A stretch of 41,291 bases of DNA from Rubellimicrobium roseum (lineage in GTDB: Bacteria; Pseudomonadota; Alphaproteobacteria; Rhodobacterales; Rhodobacteraceae). Of this stretch, positions 14,775 to 22,532 are shown piece by piece. The stretch covers positions 1-41,291 of the forward strand of contig NZ_VDFV01000034.1 of NCBI RefSeq assembly GCF_006152145.1. Reading direction: 5' to 3'. Each line of letters opens with the position of its first letter. The stretch's first letter is position 1. The position numbers and the translations under genes were made by a program. The notes under the pieces were generated by a model. The model searched no databases. It worked only from the letters and a program-made list of their open reading frames with translations, and was not told where the DNA came from.

Positions 14775-15949
14775 TCCAAGGTCTCCAAGGTGAAATCCGC
14801 ATAGTCGCGCTCGGCGGCGATGGTCGCGGCCAGAGCGACCTGCTCGGCGCTCAGGGGCTGCGTGTGGGCGGCCTGGAGGCGGACCATGATGACCAGGAGA
14901 CGGGCGATCTCGGCCCGCGCGTAGGTGTTGAGGCTCATGGCCTCCTCGGCGTCCGCCGTCAGGCGGATGCGGGTGACGATGCTCCGGAGCCGCTCGGCCG
15001 CCGCCGCGACCATCGCGTCCGTGTGCCCGGCATAGATGATGGCCGCGTCGGCGGTGAGCGAGAGCGTCGCGCCCGCGAGGAGCACCGGGTCGATGGTGCC
15101 CAGGGCGTCGATGCCGCCCACGGCCGCGAGGTAGGTGTTGTACTTGGCCGGGATGACCTTCACGTAGTGCTGGGTCTCTGAGAACGGCGGCACGCCCCCG
15201 TACTTCTGCACGGCGCCGGGACCGGCGTTGTAGGCCGCGAGCGCGAAGACGACATTGCCGCCGAAGGCCTGAAGCTGCTCGGAGAGGTAACGGGCGCCGC
15301 CCTCGACCTGCAGGTAGGGGTCCTTGTAGTACTCGGGGTAGATGCCGAGCTGCTGCGCGGTGCCCGGGATGATCTGGGTGAGCCCGAAGGCCGCGGCCGG
15401 GGAGCGCGCCCCTACCTGAAACCGGCTCTCCTGCCAGATCAGCGCCTGCAAGAGGCAGCGCCATTGCACGGGCGAAAGGCCGGCCGCGCTCACGCCCGGG
15501 TAGCCCGCCGTGTCCTTGGCGACCTGGATGATGAGCTCCTCGACGGTGACGTTGGCATCCCCGAAGAGCCGCGCGGCGGCGGGGTTCGGGTCCTCGGGGC
15601 CGTAGAGGAGGCTCGCCGAGGCCAAGGTCGTGCCGTCGCCTTCCAACTCCTCGATCGCGAGCGGCGTGCCGGATCCATCCGTGGCGGACACCGAGGCCAG
15701 GATGCGGTCGAGAGCCGCGAGCTGCTCCCGTTCGATCTTGAGCATCGTCGTCGCGTTCATCCGGCGGTCCTCTTGGACGGCCAGGTCGTCGGTTCCTTGC
15801 TCCAGGATCGCCTCACGCTGCACCCAGGCGCGCAGGTCGAACACGTCTCCGCCGCCGAATCCTCCGAAGAGCCCGCCCAGAAAGGCCGGGCTGGCCGTTG
15901 GGGCAGCCAGCGCCGCCACTAGCGCCGTGGGGCCCGCGAGCCTACGCAT
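14771..15949 (-). CDS. lytic transglycosylase embedded in a VirB5-like protein
   Basis: The 392-aa product has a signal peptide and a central SLT-type lytic transglycosylase domain (about residues 185-290). The catalytic glutamate lies in LIWQESRFQVGARS, followed by AFGLTQIIPGTAQQLG and [17 protein letters not shown]. It would cut peptidoglycan to let the channel through, as VirB1 does. Oddly, its mature N-terminus (FDLRAWVQREAIL) and its last 19 residues (AATIAAERDYADFTLETLE) closely match those of VirB5 encoded next to it. The simplest reading is a VirB5-like protein carrying a transglycosylase domain. It overlaps the VirB7-like gene by eight bases and virB5 by four. Confidence 0.85.
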   Translation of the reverse strand: MRRLAGPTALVAALAAPTASPAFLGGLFGGFGGGDVFDLRAWVQREAILEQGTDDLAVQEDRRMNATTMLKIEREQLAALDRILASVSATDGSGTPLAIEELEGDGTTLASASLLYGPEDPNPAAARLFGDANVTVEELIIQVAKDTAGYPGVSAAGLSPVQWRCLLQALIWQESRFQVGARSPAAAFGLTQIIPGTAQQLGIYPEYYKDPYLQVEGGARYLSEQLQAFGGNVVFALAAYNAGPGAVQKYGGVPPFSETQHYVKVIPAKYNTYLAAVGGIDALGTIDPVLLAGATLSLTADAAIIYAGHTDAMVAAAAERLRSIVTRIRLTADAEEAMSLNTYARAEIARLLVIMVRLQAAHTQPLSAEQVALAATIAAERDYADFTLETLE

Positions 15950-16100
15950 CGCCGTCCGGCTGCCCGGGCACAGGTCGGAACTCGCAGGGCGTTTCGCTCG
16001 CCAAGAGATTGAAGCAGGTCGCTGTGGGGCCCTGGGCCGTCGCGCAGCCCGCCAGCGCGGCGGCCGCGATCAGGAGCGATACGATCCATCCCGCTCGCAT
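15942..16100 (-). CDS. virB7: VirB7-like small lipoprotein
   Basis: Translating the gap between virB4 and the transglycosylase gives a 52-aa protein with a signal peptide ending in the lipobox LAGC. Its mature part begins CATAQGPTATCFNLL and contains two further cysteines. Size, lipobox and operon position fit VirB7, the outer-membrane lipoprotein that stabilises VirB9, often through a disulphide. GGAGG lies five bases before the ATG. The ATG shares one base with the virB4 stop (TAATG), and the 3' end overlaps the transglycosylase start by eight bases. The gene is too short for most size cut-offs. Confidence 0.8.
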   Translation of the reverse strand: MRAGWIVSLLIAAAALAGCATAQGPTATCFNLLASETPCEFRPVPGQPDGDA

Positions 16101-18468
16101 TACAGCCTCCAGAAGTCGGGGCGGGTTCGCCAGTCCGGGCCGGCCAGACCCTCGCCCTTGTCCATGCCGCCCAGGATGGTCAGGTGCGGCCCCAGAGCGG
16201 ACAGGTCGGTGTCGACCACGATGGACCCCCGGTCATCGCGCACCAGCGCCAGCCGCGATCCGCTGCCGCTTTCCAGAAGCATGGCCAGTTCCTTGTCACT
16301 GAGGCCCAGCATCTCGTAGTCGCTGGCCCGGGCCCGGAGGTTCGGCAACAGCACCTGGGTCGGCACAGCCTCCACGATGGTGCGCCCCGTGCGCGTGCGC
16401 TCGAGCTGGCTCGCGTACTGGGTCATCATCACCACCGCCGCGTTTTGCTTGCGGGCGGTGACGAGCCAGTTGGAGAGGCGTTCCGCAAAGTACGATGTGT
16501 CGAGCGCCTTCCAGGCCTCATCCACCACGATCACCGTAGGCCGGCGGTCCTCGATCAGCCGTTCCACGCGACGGAAGAGGTAACTCAGGACCGCCATGCG
16601 CTCCTTCTCGCTTTCGCTGTCGAGGATGCCGGTGAGGTCGAAGCCCACCACATCGCCGTCGAGCGAGAAGGTGTCCGCTCGGGTCTGGCCGAAGATCCAG
16701 CCGTAGCGCCCGGTCTCAGTCCATTCCTGGATGCGCTCGTGGAGGTCGCCGCCGTCATCGGCCGAAGCGAAGAGCGAGGCCAGGTCCGTCCAGTTGCGCA
16801 GATGCGGCGGAGCCTCGGCGTTCTGCCGGACCACCTCGTTGATCCGGTTGGTCTGCACCGGAGACAAAGGCCGCCCCTCCCGTGTGAGCAGGGCGACCAG
16901 CCAGTCGGCGAGCCAGGCCTGGCCGCGCTCGTCGGTCTCCAGCCACAGAGGATTGAGCCCCGACGGCAGGCCCGCACGGACGGGGGCATAGGCGCCACCC
17001 AGGGCGCGCACCGCCATCTCCATCCCGGCCCGGTAATCGAAGACGAGGATGCGGGCCTCGGCCCTCCGGGCTTGGGCCATCAAGAAGGCCGCGAGCACCG
17101 ACTTGCCGGATCCCGAACGACCCAGGATCAGAGTGTGCCCGCTTGTGGGCTCCTTCTCCGGGTGGCCCTGCTCGTGGGTGGAGAACCAAAAGCCCGACCG
17201 CTCGGGGGTCGGGAACATGGTCAGCGGGGTGCCCCAGGGCGTCTCCCCACCCCGTTTGCCCAAGGGCGTGCGATGGAAGGCCGCGAGGTCTGCAAAGTTG
17301 CGGTTGGTGATCGCGGCGCGGCGAGCCCGCATAGGGGCGTTGCCGGGGTGCTGGGCGAAGTAGTGGGTCTGTGCCGCAAAGGCCTCGTTGACCATCAGGA
17401 TGCCCCGGCTGGCGGCGATGTTGCGGATCTCGCTCGCGAGCTCATCCAGGCGGGCGAGGGTGCCGGCAAACACCGTGACCGTCATGTGGTGGTCGCCGAA
17501 GATGAGCCGCTTGGACTCCAGGTCGTCATGCGCCTCGTCCAGCTCGGCCAGAAGCGAGGTCGCGCCGTCCTGACTCGCGTGCATGAGCCGCTTCTGGCGC
17601 TTGATCCGCTCGGCCATGAGGTTCGAGTTGATGGGTGTAAAGCTGTGGGTCACCACCATGTCGACGGGCAGGTTGAGGCCGTCGAACAGGCCCACCTCGG
17701 TCTTGGCGGGGTAGGTCTTGATGGCGAGCTCGTGCCGAACTTGCGCCCGACGATGCCGTCCGAGAGCGCGAAGCGGGTGCCCTGAAAGCTCACGCGGGTG
17801 TTGGCGACGTCCTCGGCCAGAAATCCGTAGCGGGAGAGCGTAGCGATCGGGTGCTCCTCGCCGGTGTTGAGCGCGCCCAGGAAACCCAGAAGCTCGCCGC
17901 TCGAGGCCGTGAGCCGTCGCGGCCGCATCTCGCCGAAGCTCGACAGGATAAAGCCCACCACCTCGTTCAGCTTGCGCAAAGACAGCGCGGTCTCCGCCTT
18001 CAGCCTCTCGGCCGACTTGCGTGCCAAGAAGGGCACCTTGGTCCCGAGCTCGGGTCGCTTCATCACCGTGAGCGTCAGGGTCCGGTCGCGCATCCCGAGG
18101 CGATCCAAGTGTGCGCGCCAGTGGGCGTCCACCACGGCGGCGAAACCGTTGTCGATCGGGCGCAGCTCGTGGTGCAGGCCTTTCGAGACCTTGTGGACAT
18201 AGAAGGCGTAGCCGGAGCCGACCTGGGCCAGAACCTGGGCGAACAGGCGCTTGGTGCGGTCCAGCAGATCGTCCTCCACCGTGCCGCTGTTGAGACCATC
18301 GAGGCGGACGCATTGGAGGAGCTCGTTGCCGCGCGTGCGCACCGTGCCGTCGTCAACGAGGGACACGTAGGGCAGCATCCGAGCCAGATGGCGGTCGCCG
18401 CGCCGGGGCTGGGGCAGCAGGCCGGTGAGGTCGAGGGGGCTTCCGGTCTCCATCGTATCACGGGGCAT
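16100..18468 (-). pseudogene. virB4: VirB4 ATPase, apparent single-base frameshift
   Basis: VirB4 powers pilus assembly and substrate transfer. The N-terminal part (18468 to about 17740) ends in frame at ALSDGIVGRKFG; the rest resumes in another frame as HELAIKTYPAKTEVGLFDG. One extra base at 17733-17736 (GGCAC to GGCCAC on the coding strand) would join them into a 789-aa protein, the normal length. The C-terminal part has Walker A LGRSGSGKSVLAAF and Walker B PTVIVVDEAWKAL. I see no slippery heptamer at the junction. All neighbouring virB genes look intact, so a sequencing error is as likely as real inactivation. The ATG at 18468 has AGGGGA upstream and overlaps virB3 by 11 bases. Confidence 0.85.
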
Positions 18469-18736
18469 AATCAATGGTCCCCTCGTCAGAACGATCCAGA
18501 CTGGGCGGCGTATGCTGCAGCACGGTCGAGACCACGTCGAGGAAGTGCGGGTCCCAGTCTGCCGCCTTCCAGAGCACGGGGTAGGCGAGGACCATCAGGA
18601 CTCCGACGGTCCAGTGCTGGACCCAGACGAACAGAAGAGCCGCCCCGAAGAGCCAGACCACAGCGTACATGATCGGCAGGCCCAGGAGCTTCGGGGGGCG
18701 GATCAGGCCAAGGAATAGCCGGGTCTGCTCTGCCAT
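18458..18736 (-). CDS. virB3: VirB3 inner-membrane protein
   Basis: The 92-aa product has the VirB3 layout: a short polar N-terminus with RPPKLLGLP, then two adjacent hydrophobic segments (YAVVWLFGAALLFVW and TVGVLMVLAYPVLW), then a polar C-terminus. VirB3 associates with VirB4 and is sometimes fused to it; here the genes overlap by 11 bases but are separate. Confidence 0.88.
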   Translation of the reverse strand: MAEQTRLFLGLIRPPKLLGLPIMYAVVWLFGAALLFVWVQHWTVGVLMVLAYPVLWKAADWDPHFLDVVSTVLQHTPPSLDRSDEGTIDYAP

Positions 18737-18748
18737 GTCGCGCCGCCC

Positions 18749-19033
18749 TCAGGCGCCGCCGAAGATGGTGGCGACAATGGTGGGCGCGGCAGCGACGCCG
18801 ACGATGGCCACGACGACGTAGAGGGCGCGCTGGAAGTCGATGTAGCCCAAGAGCCAGCCCAGAAAGCAGCCCATGAGCGCAAGCGTGCCTAGGACGATCC
18901 CGAGCGGGCCGGTGAGCGCGTCCACGATGCCCTGCAAGACGTTCTGCAGGGGCGACAGGTCCACTGTCTGCGCGACGGCCGGACTGGCGACCATTATAGC
19001 GATGCTGATGCCGACGATCATATGTCTTTGCAT
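18749..19033 (-). CDS. virB2: VirB2 pilin precursor
   Basis: The 94-aa product has a cleavable signal peptide (hydrophobic IVGISIAIMVASPAVAQ) and a mature part with two hydrophobic helices (ALTGPLGIVLGTLALMGCFLGWLLG and RALYVVVAIVGVAAAPTIVATIF stretches), which is the pilin pattern. I use the ATG at 19033; a TTG at 19045 would extend it by four residues and overlap the previous stop. It lies nine bases after the transglycosylase gene. Confidence 0.88.
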   Translation of the reverse strand: MQRHMIVGISIAIMVASPAVAQTVDLSPLQNVLQGIVDALTGPLGIVLGTLALMGCFLGWLLGYIDFQRALYVVVAIVGVAAAPTIVATIFGGA

Positions 19034-19041
19034 TTGCACTT

Positions 19042-19743
19042 TCAAAACTCCACTCCGAGCCGGGCCACGACCGACATCACCTTGCGAACGTGCCCTTGCG
19101 TTTCCTGGTAAGGTGGAATGCCGCCGTATTGCAGGACCGCTTCGGGCCCGGCGTTATACGCCGCTAGGGCCAATTCCGGAGATCTGAAACGGCCCAATTG
19201 CATCAGCAAATAACGCGCCGATCCATCTAGGTTCTGTCGCCAGTCGTGCGGGTCCACCTCGAGGAGCGACGCCGTGCCGGGCATGAGCTGGCCAAGGCCG
19301 ATCGCCCCCACGGGACTGCGGGCCTGAGGGTTGTAGCCGCTCTCGATCTCGATGTTGGCCCGATACAGGTGGAGCCACTCGGTGACGCTCAGCCCGGCCT
19401 GCCGAAGCGCGTCATGGCCGGCGTAGCGCAACGCCGCGGCGTCAATTTCGGCCAGGACTTCGGACGCGGGTGCGCGGGCGTGTGAGGCGCGGGCCATCGT
19501 GGCCGGTTCCAACTCCTCGGGAAACTCGGCCTCGTCGCCGCCGAACAGCAGGACGCCTTGCATTTCACTACGTACGCCATCGCCATAATAGCGGGCGAAC
19601 CCGGTCCCACCGTCGCGGCTAGCCTCCAGCACACCGTCCTCGCGCATCACGAGGACCATGCCCTCGCTCAGGGCTGGACTGGCGCCCGCCAAGGCGGCGC
19701 CCAGGATCAGAGCGGAAACGCTAGCTGCGCGTTTGACCGTGAT
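19042..19743 (-). CDS. virB1: VirB1-type lytic transglycosylase, start codon unclear
   Basis: The C-terminal 140 residues are an SLT domain with the catalytic glutamate in [15 protein letters not shown], then [16 protein letters not shown] and [17 protein letters not shown]. It is the operon's second transglycosylase and sits in the virB1 position, just before virB2. The problem is its start. A good signal peptide ([18 protein letters not shown]) begins just after 19735, but no ATG, GTG or TTG precedes it without a 200-base overlap into the upstream gene. The only candidates are an ATC at 19743 (used here) or the next codons. The first regular ATG, at 19659, would remove the signal peptide. 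A sequence error or a rare start codon are both possible. Confidence 0.8.
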   Translation of the reverse strand: MTVKRAASVSALILGAALAGASPALSEGMVLVMREDGVLEASRDGGTGFARYYGDGVRSEMQGVLLFGGDEAEFPEELEPATMARASHARAPASEVLAEIDAAALRYAGHDALRQAGLSVTEWLHLYRANIEIESGYNPQARSPVGAIGLGQLMPGTASLLEVDPHDWRQNLDGSARYLLMQLGRFRSPELALAAYNAGPEAVLQYGGIPPYQETQGHVRKVMSVVARLGVEF

Positions 19744-20065
19744 GCAGGAGATTGTGGCTGATGCGCCCGCCTTCTTCCATGGGAACCATGACGGTGCGGA
19801 AACCCAGGCTGTAGAGGAAGCTGATGAGCCCGTTGGCGGTGCGGAACTCACGGGGCTTGTCGCCGCCCTCGGCATCGCGCCGCGCCGAGACCAGGAGCCT
19901 CTCGCTTTGGCCATCGAGCGACACGCAAAGGATATGCCATAGACCATGCCAGAAATACGCCTTCTGCAAGGGCGCCTCCGAGCAAATGACTACAGCTTGG
20001 TAGCCACGACTCAAAAGCTCGCGTAGTCCTTCGTCGCTCACCACGTCGGGCCCTTGATTTGGCAT
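19721..20065 (-). CDS. unknown protein, first gene of the virB operon
   Basis: I do not recognise this 114-aa soluble protein. It has no signal peptide; visible are a helical N-terminus ([18 protein letters not shown]), a central strand-rich part ([19 protein letters not shown]) and a C-terminal segment [19 protein letters not shown] that could be a small alpha/beta domain. It starts the - strand transcript, preceded by the divergent control region with an inverted repeat, and overlaps the transglycosylase signal-peptide region by 23 bases. A GTG at 20077 is an alternative start. A regulatory or assembly role in transfer is inferred only from position. Confidence 0.65.
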   Translation of the reverse strand: MPNQGPDVVSDEGLRELLSRGYQAVVICSEAPLQKAYFWHGLWHILCVSLDGQSERLLVSARRDAEGGDKPREFRTANGLISFLYSLGFRTVMVPMEEGGRISHNLLHHGQTRS

Positions 20066-20078
20066 AGTTCGATCCACG

Positions 20079-20140
20079 GAATTAATATCCGCAATCGTAT
20101 CGACCCGCCTCCGGTGCTGTCAGAGGAACGGTACGATTGC
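20079..20140. promoter_or_regulatory. divergent virB control region with 9-bp inverted repeat
   Basis: GCAATCGTA (20091-20099) is repeated as its exact reverse complement at 20132-20140, with a 32-bp spacer. The region lies between the virB operon (leftward) and the small exported-protein gene (rightward). On the - strand TATTAAT near 20080-20089 could serve as a -10 box, placing the left arm near its -35 position. A dimeric regulator that loops or bridges both promoters would fit. Confidence 0.5.
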
Positions 20141-20241
20141 ATAAGGACGCGGGCAAGCGGTATCTTCTACCTGAGGGCGAGTTCAGCCTGACCAGCGCAA
20201 CTTGGGTTGCGGAAAACAGAGTCCTAGCAGAAGGTTATTGC

Positions 20242-20535
20242 GTGTTCACGAAGTTGTCATCACTTGTCCCCCTCCTCGCCACAGTTGCGGCACCGGTCCT
20301 GGGCCAAGAGCTTGGATGTATCCCCCCTGTGCGCCCGTTCGTCCCAAGCGACCGTCGGGACGTTGAAGCCTACTCCGACCTCATCCGCCAAGACTTCGAA
20401 AAGTACATTGCCGATTTCGAGGCCTACCTGCGGTGTCTCGACACCGAACGGGACCGCGCGTTCGCGGAAGGGCAAGAGGTCGTCCAGGAGTACGGACGAT
20501 TTCAGGAGCTGACTGGGCGCTCGGATCGACGCTAA
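20242..20535 (+). CDS. small exported protein of unknown function
   Basis: I choose the GTG at 20242, which has GAAGG eight bases upstream, over a TTG at 20137. The 97-aa product then begins with a signal peptide (KLSSLVPLLATVAAPVLGQ). The mature part has two cysteines (ELGCIPP and YLRCLDTE) around an acidic helical region with DVEAYSDLIRQDFEKYIADFE. No family is recognised. It is transcribed away from the virB operon from the shared control region, so an envelope role linked to transfer is plausible. Confidence 0.6.
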   Translation: MFTKLSSLVPLLATVAAPVLGQELGCIPPVRPFVPSDRRDVEAYSDLIRQDFEKYIADFEAYLRCLDTERDRAFAEGQEVVQEYGRFQELTGRSDRR

Positions 20536-20560
20536 GGACGACTCCTCAGACTGAGCGGCT

Positions 20561-20719
20561 ATGTATCCCGAGATCCAGTTTGGACTTGGCTTACTGGGAG
20601 TGACTACGCTAGCAGTCGCTCCTCTTTTGGTGTCGCATATCGCGAACACGGCCATTCATCGAAGCCGTTCAGGCGCGGCTCGGGCCGTCCCGAAGCCGGA
20701 GAGCACTCTCTCGCCCTGA
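20561..20719 (+). CDS. possible small membrane protein
   Basis: A 52-aa reading frame has one hydrophobic segment (FGLGLLGVTTLAVAPLLV) and a basic tail, 25 bases after the previous gene. There is no strong ribosome-binding site, and another open frame overlaps its 3' half (see 20613-20873). It may be an intact small gene or the 5' part of a gene cut near 20650. Confidence 0.3.
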   Translation: MYPEIQFGLGLLGVTTLAVAPLLVSHIANTAIHRSRSGAARAVPKPESTLSP

Positions 20720-20873
20720 CCCTCAAACCGTAATCTGGGTTCCGCCAAAGGCGCAAGGTGATCGCTTCGCGGACTTTGTCGTAACGCAAGGAGAGCGGCT
20801 CTCCTTTATGGCAAGACCCGATGACGTGACCCTGACAGGTCGCACTCGGAGCAAGAAGGGCAAGCCTCCATGA
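20613..20873 (+). pseudogene. possible 3' remnant of an unrecognised gene
   Basis: A frame with no start codon runs to a TGA at 20871-20873 and ends in a protein-like sequence (QTVIWVPPKAQGDRFADFVV, then MARPDDVTLTGRTRSKKG). Its stop overlaps the ATG of the truncated-haemoglobin fragment as ATGA, the coupling seen in real operons. It could be the end of the gene once upstream of the haemoglobin. No family recognised; it may be fortuitous. Confidence 0.25.
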
Positions 20874-21062
20874 CAACGACCAGCCGCAATGATCTAATCG
20901 AGGAGATCCGCCGTCGCACCGGGCTCGACGAGGCACGGATCGCGTGGATGGTTCATGCCTTCTACCGGCGCGTGCGCGCGGACGAGGTGCTGGGCCCGAT
21001 CTTTGCAGCCGAGATCGCAGACGGCGACTTGTCCCGGATCAGCGCCCATGAGACAACCGGGG
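20870..21062 (+). pseudogene. group III truncated haemoglobin, 3' end lost at the insertion sequence
   Basis: The first 60 or so residues read LDEARIAWMVHAFYRRVRAD followed by EVLGPIFAAEIAD, the typical start of group III (TrHbIII) globins, which are about 130-150 aa long. Sequence similarity stops at the left end of the IS3-family element; the frame then ends at 21097 within it. The heme-pocket second half is absent and does not reappear beyond the element. Such globins are linked to nitric oxide or oxygen handling; this copy is almost certainly non-functional. Confidence 0.7.
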
Positions 21063-21113
21063 TGTTTTGTGAGAGGAGGATGTCTGGTTCATCGTAGCCG
21101 CTAAGGAGCGAAG

Positions 21114-21491
21114 ATGAAGCAGACATCCGGGCCAACGAAGAAGGCTCCTGCTGAAGCCGTCCTGAAGGACATCCGGCGTGTCACCAAGCGCCAGTTCTCC
21201 GCCGAGGAGAAGATCCGCATCGTGCTGGAGGGTCTGCGCGGGGAGGACAGCATCGCCGAGCTGTGCCGGCGCGAGGGGATCAGCTCGTCGATGTACTACG
21301 GCTGGTCCAAGGAGTTCCTCGAGGCCGGCAAGAAGAGGCTGGCGGGCGACACCGCCCGGGCCGCGACCTCGGACGAGGTGAAGGAGCTCCGCCGCGAGGC
21401 CAGCGCCCTGAAGGAGGTCGTGGCCGACCTCACCCTCGAGAACCGCCTGCTCAAAAAAAGCATGAGCGGGGCTGGGGGCGACGACGCATGA
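21114..21491 (+). CDS. IS3-family transposase OrfA
   Basis: The 125-aa product has an N-terminal helix-turn-helix (FSAEEKIRIVLEGLRGED, then CRREGISSSMYYGWSKEFLE) that binds the element's ends, and a C-terminal leucine-zipper helix (VKELRREASALKEVVADLTLENRLLKK). A run AAAAAAG occurs near 21453-21460 in CTCAAAAAAAGC, a possible frameshift site for an OrfAB fusion, typical of IS3 elements. The stop overlaps the orfB start as ATGA. Confidence 0.88.
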   Translation: MKQTSGPTKKAPAEAVLKDIRRVTKRQFSAEEKIRIVLEGLRGEDSIAELCRREGISSSMYYGWSKEFLEAGKKRLAGDTARAATSDEVKELRREASALKEVVADLTLENRLLKKSMSGAGGDDA

Positions 21492-22468
21492 GGTACCCCG
21501 CATCCGAGAAGGCCGAGATCATCCGGCTCGTAGAGCAGTCCCATCTCCCCGTCCGCCGGACCCTGGAGAAGCTCGGGATCCCGAGAGCCACGTTCTACCG
21601 CTGGTACGAGCTCTACCAGACCGGAGGACCTGAGGCGCTCGAGGACCGCCCCTCCCGGCCCAGCCGGGTCTGGAACCGCATCCCCGACGAGGTCCGGGCC
21701 AAGGTGATCGCGCTGGCTCTCGAGCAGCCGGAGCTCTCACCTCGAGAGTTAGCCGTGCGCTTCACCGACGAGCAGAAGTACTTCGTCTCTGAAGCCTCAG
21801 TGTATCGCCTGCTCAAGGCCCACGACCTCATCACCAGCCCCGCCTACATCGTCGTGAAGGCCGCGGACGAGTTCACCAACAAGACCACGGCCCCGGACCA
21901 GCTTTGGCAGACCGACTTCACCTACCTGAAGGTGACGGGCTGGGGCTGGTACTACCTGTCCACGGTGCTCGACGACTTCTCCCGCTTCGTGGTGGCCTGG
22001 AAGCTCTGCGCCACGATGCAGGCCAGCGATGTCATGGAGACGCTGGACTTGGCTCTGGCCGCCTCAGGGCTCGACCAGGTCAAGGTCCGGCACCGGCCCA
22101 GGCTGCTCAGTGACAATGGCTCAAGCTACATCGCGGGCGACTTGGCAGAGTGGCTGGAGGACCAAGGCATGACCCACATCCGGGGTGCCCCACGGCATCC
22201 GCAGACCCAGGGCAAGATCGAGCGCTGGCACCAGACCCTGAAGAACAGGATCCTGCTCGAGCACTACTACCTGCCCGGCGCCCTCGAGGAGCAGATCGGC
22301 GCCTTTGTGGAGCATTACAACCACAGCCGCGCCCACGAGAGCCTGAGCAACCTGACCCCCGCCGACGTCTACTTCGGCCGGGGCGAGGCTATCCTCGCCA
22401 AACGCGAGCGGATCAAGAAACAGACCCTGACCCACCGGCGCTTGCAGCACCACGCCGCAGCCGCCTAA
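21488..22468 (+). CDS. IS3-family transposase OrfB (DDE integrase)
   Basis: The 326-aa product has an HTH region near the N-terminus and an rve-type integrase core. The three acidic residues lie in WQTDFTYLKV, LSDNGSSYIAGDL and HPQTQGKIERWHQTLKN. It looks complete and potentially active. The ATG at 21488 overlaps the orfA stop; earlier codons in this frame lie inside orfA. Confidence 0.9.
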   Translation: MRYPASEKAEIIRLVEQSHLPVRRTLEKLGIPRATFYRWYELYQTGGPEALEDRPSRPSRVWNRIPDEVRAKVIALALEQPELSPRELAVRFTDEQKYFVSEASVYRLLKAHDLITSPAYIVVKAADEFTNKTTAPDQLWQTDFTYLKVTGWGWYYLSTVLDDFSRFVVAWKLCATMQASDVMETLDLALAASGLDQVKVRHRPRLLSDNGSSYIAGDLAEWLEDQGMTHIRGAPRHPQTQGKIERWHQTLKNRILLEHYYLPGALEEQIGAFVEHYNHSRAHESLSNLTPADVYFGRGEAILAKRERIKKQTLTHRRLQHHAAAA

Positions 22469-22532
22469 CCTCACCCCCAGATGGACCAGACCCTCCGATC
22501 CTAAGCGACGCCATCAGTCTCAAATCACCTGA

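Larger units (their letters stand above)
21061..22529 (+). mobile_element. IS3-family insertion sequence
   Basis: About 1.47 kb contain overlapping orfA and orfB. The ends form an imperfect inverted repeat: GGTGTTTTGTGAG at the left (21061) against AGGTGATTTGAGA read inward from the right (near 22530). A further internal match (GGAGG..GTCTGGTYCATC) lies about 20 to 40 bases inside each end. I see no short direct repeat at the boundaries, and the left and right flanks belong to different broken genes. This suggests an adjacent deletion or recombination after insertion. Confidence 0.75.

Noticed and set aside
13950-15464. 504-codon frame suggesting a long VirB5
   Set aside because: Its first 230 codons are an out-of-frame reading of the transglycosylase; the real start is the ATG at 14774 with a signal peptide.
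17725-17745. Programmed frameshift in virB4
   Set aside because: No slippery heptamer or following structure seen; a one-base deletion explains it fully.
21058-22532. Target-site duplication around the IS3-family element
   Set aside because: The 3-5 bases on either side do not match for any sensible choice of ends.
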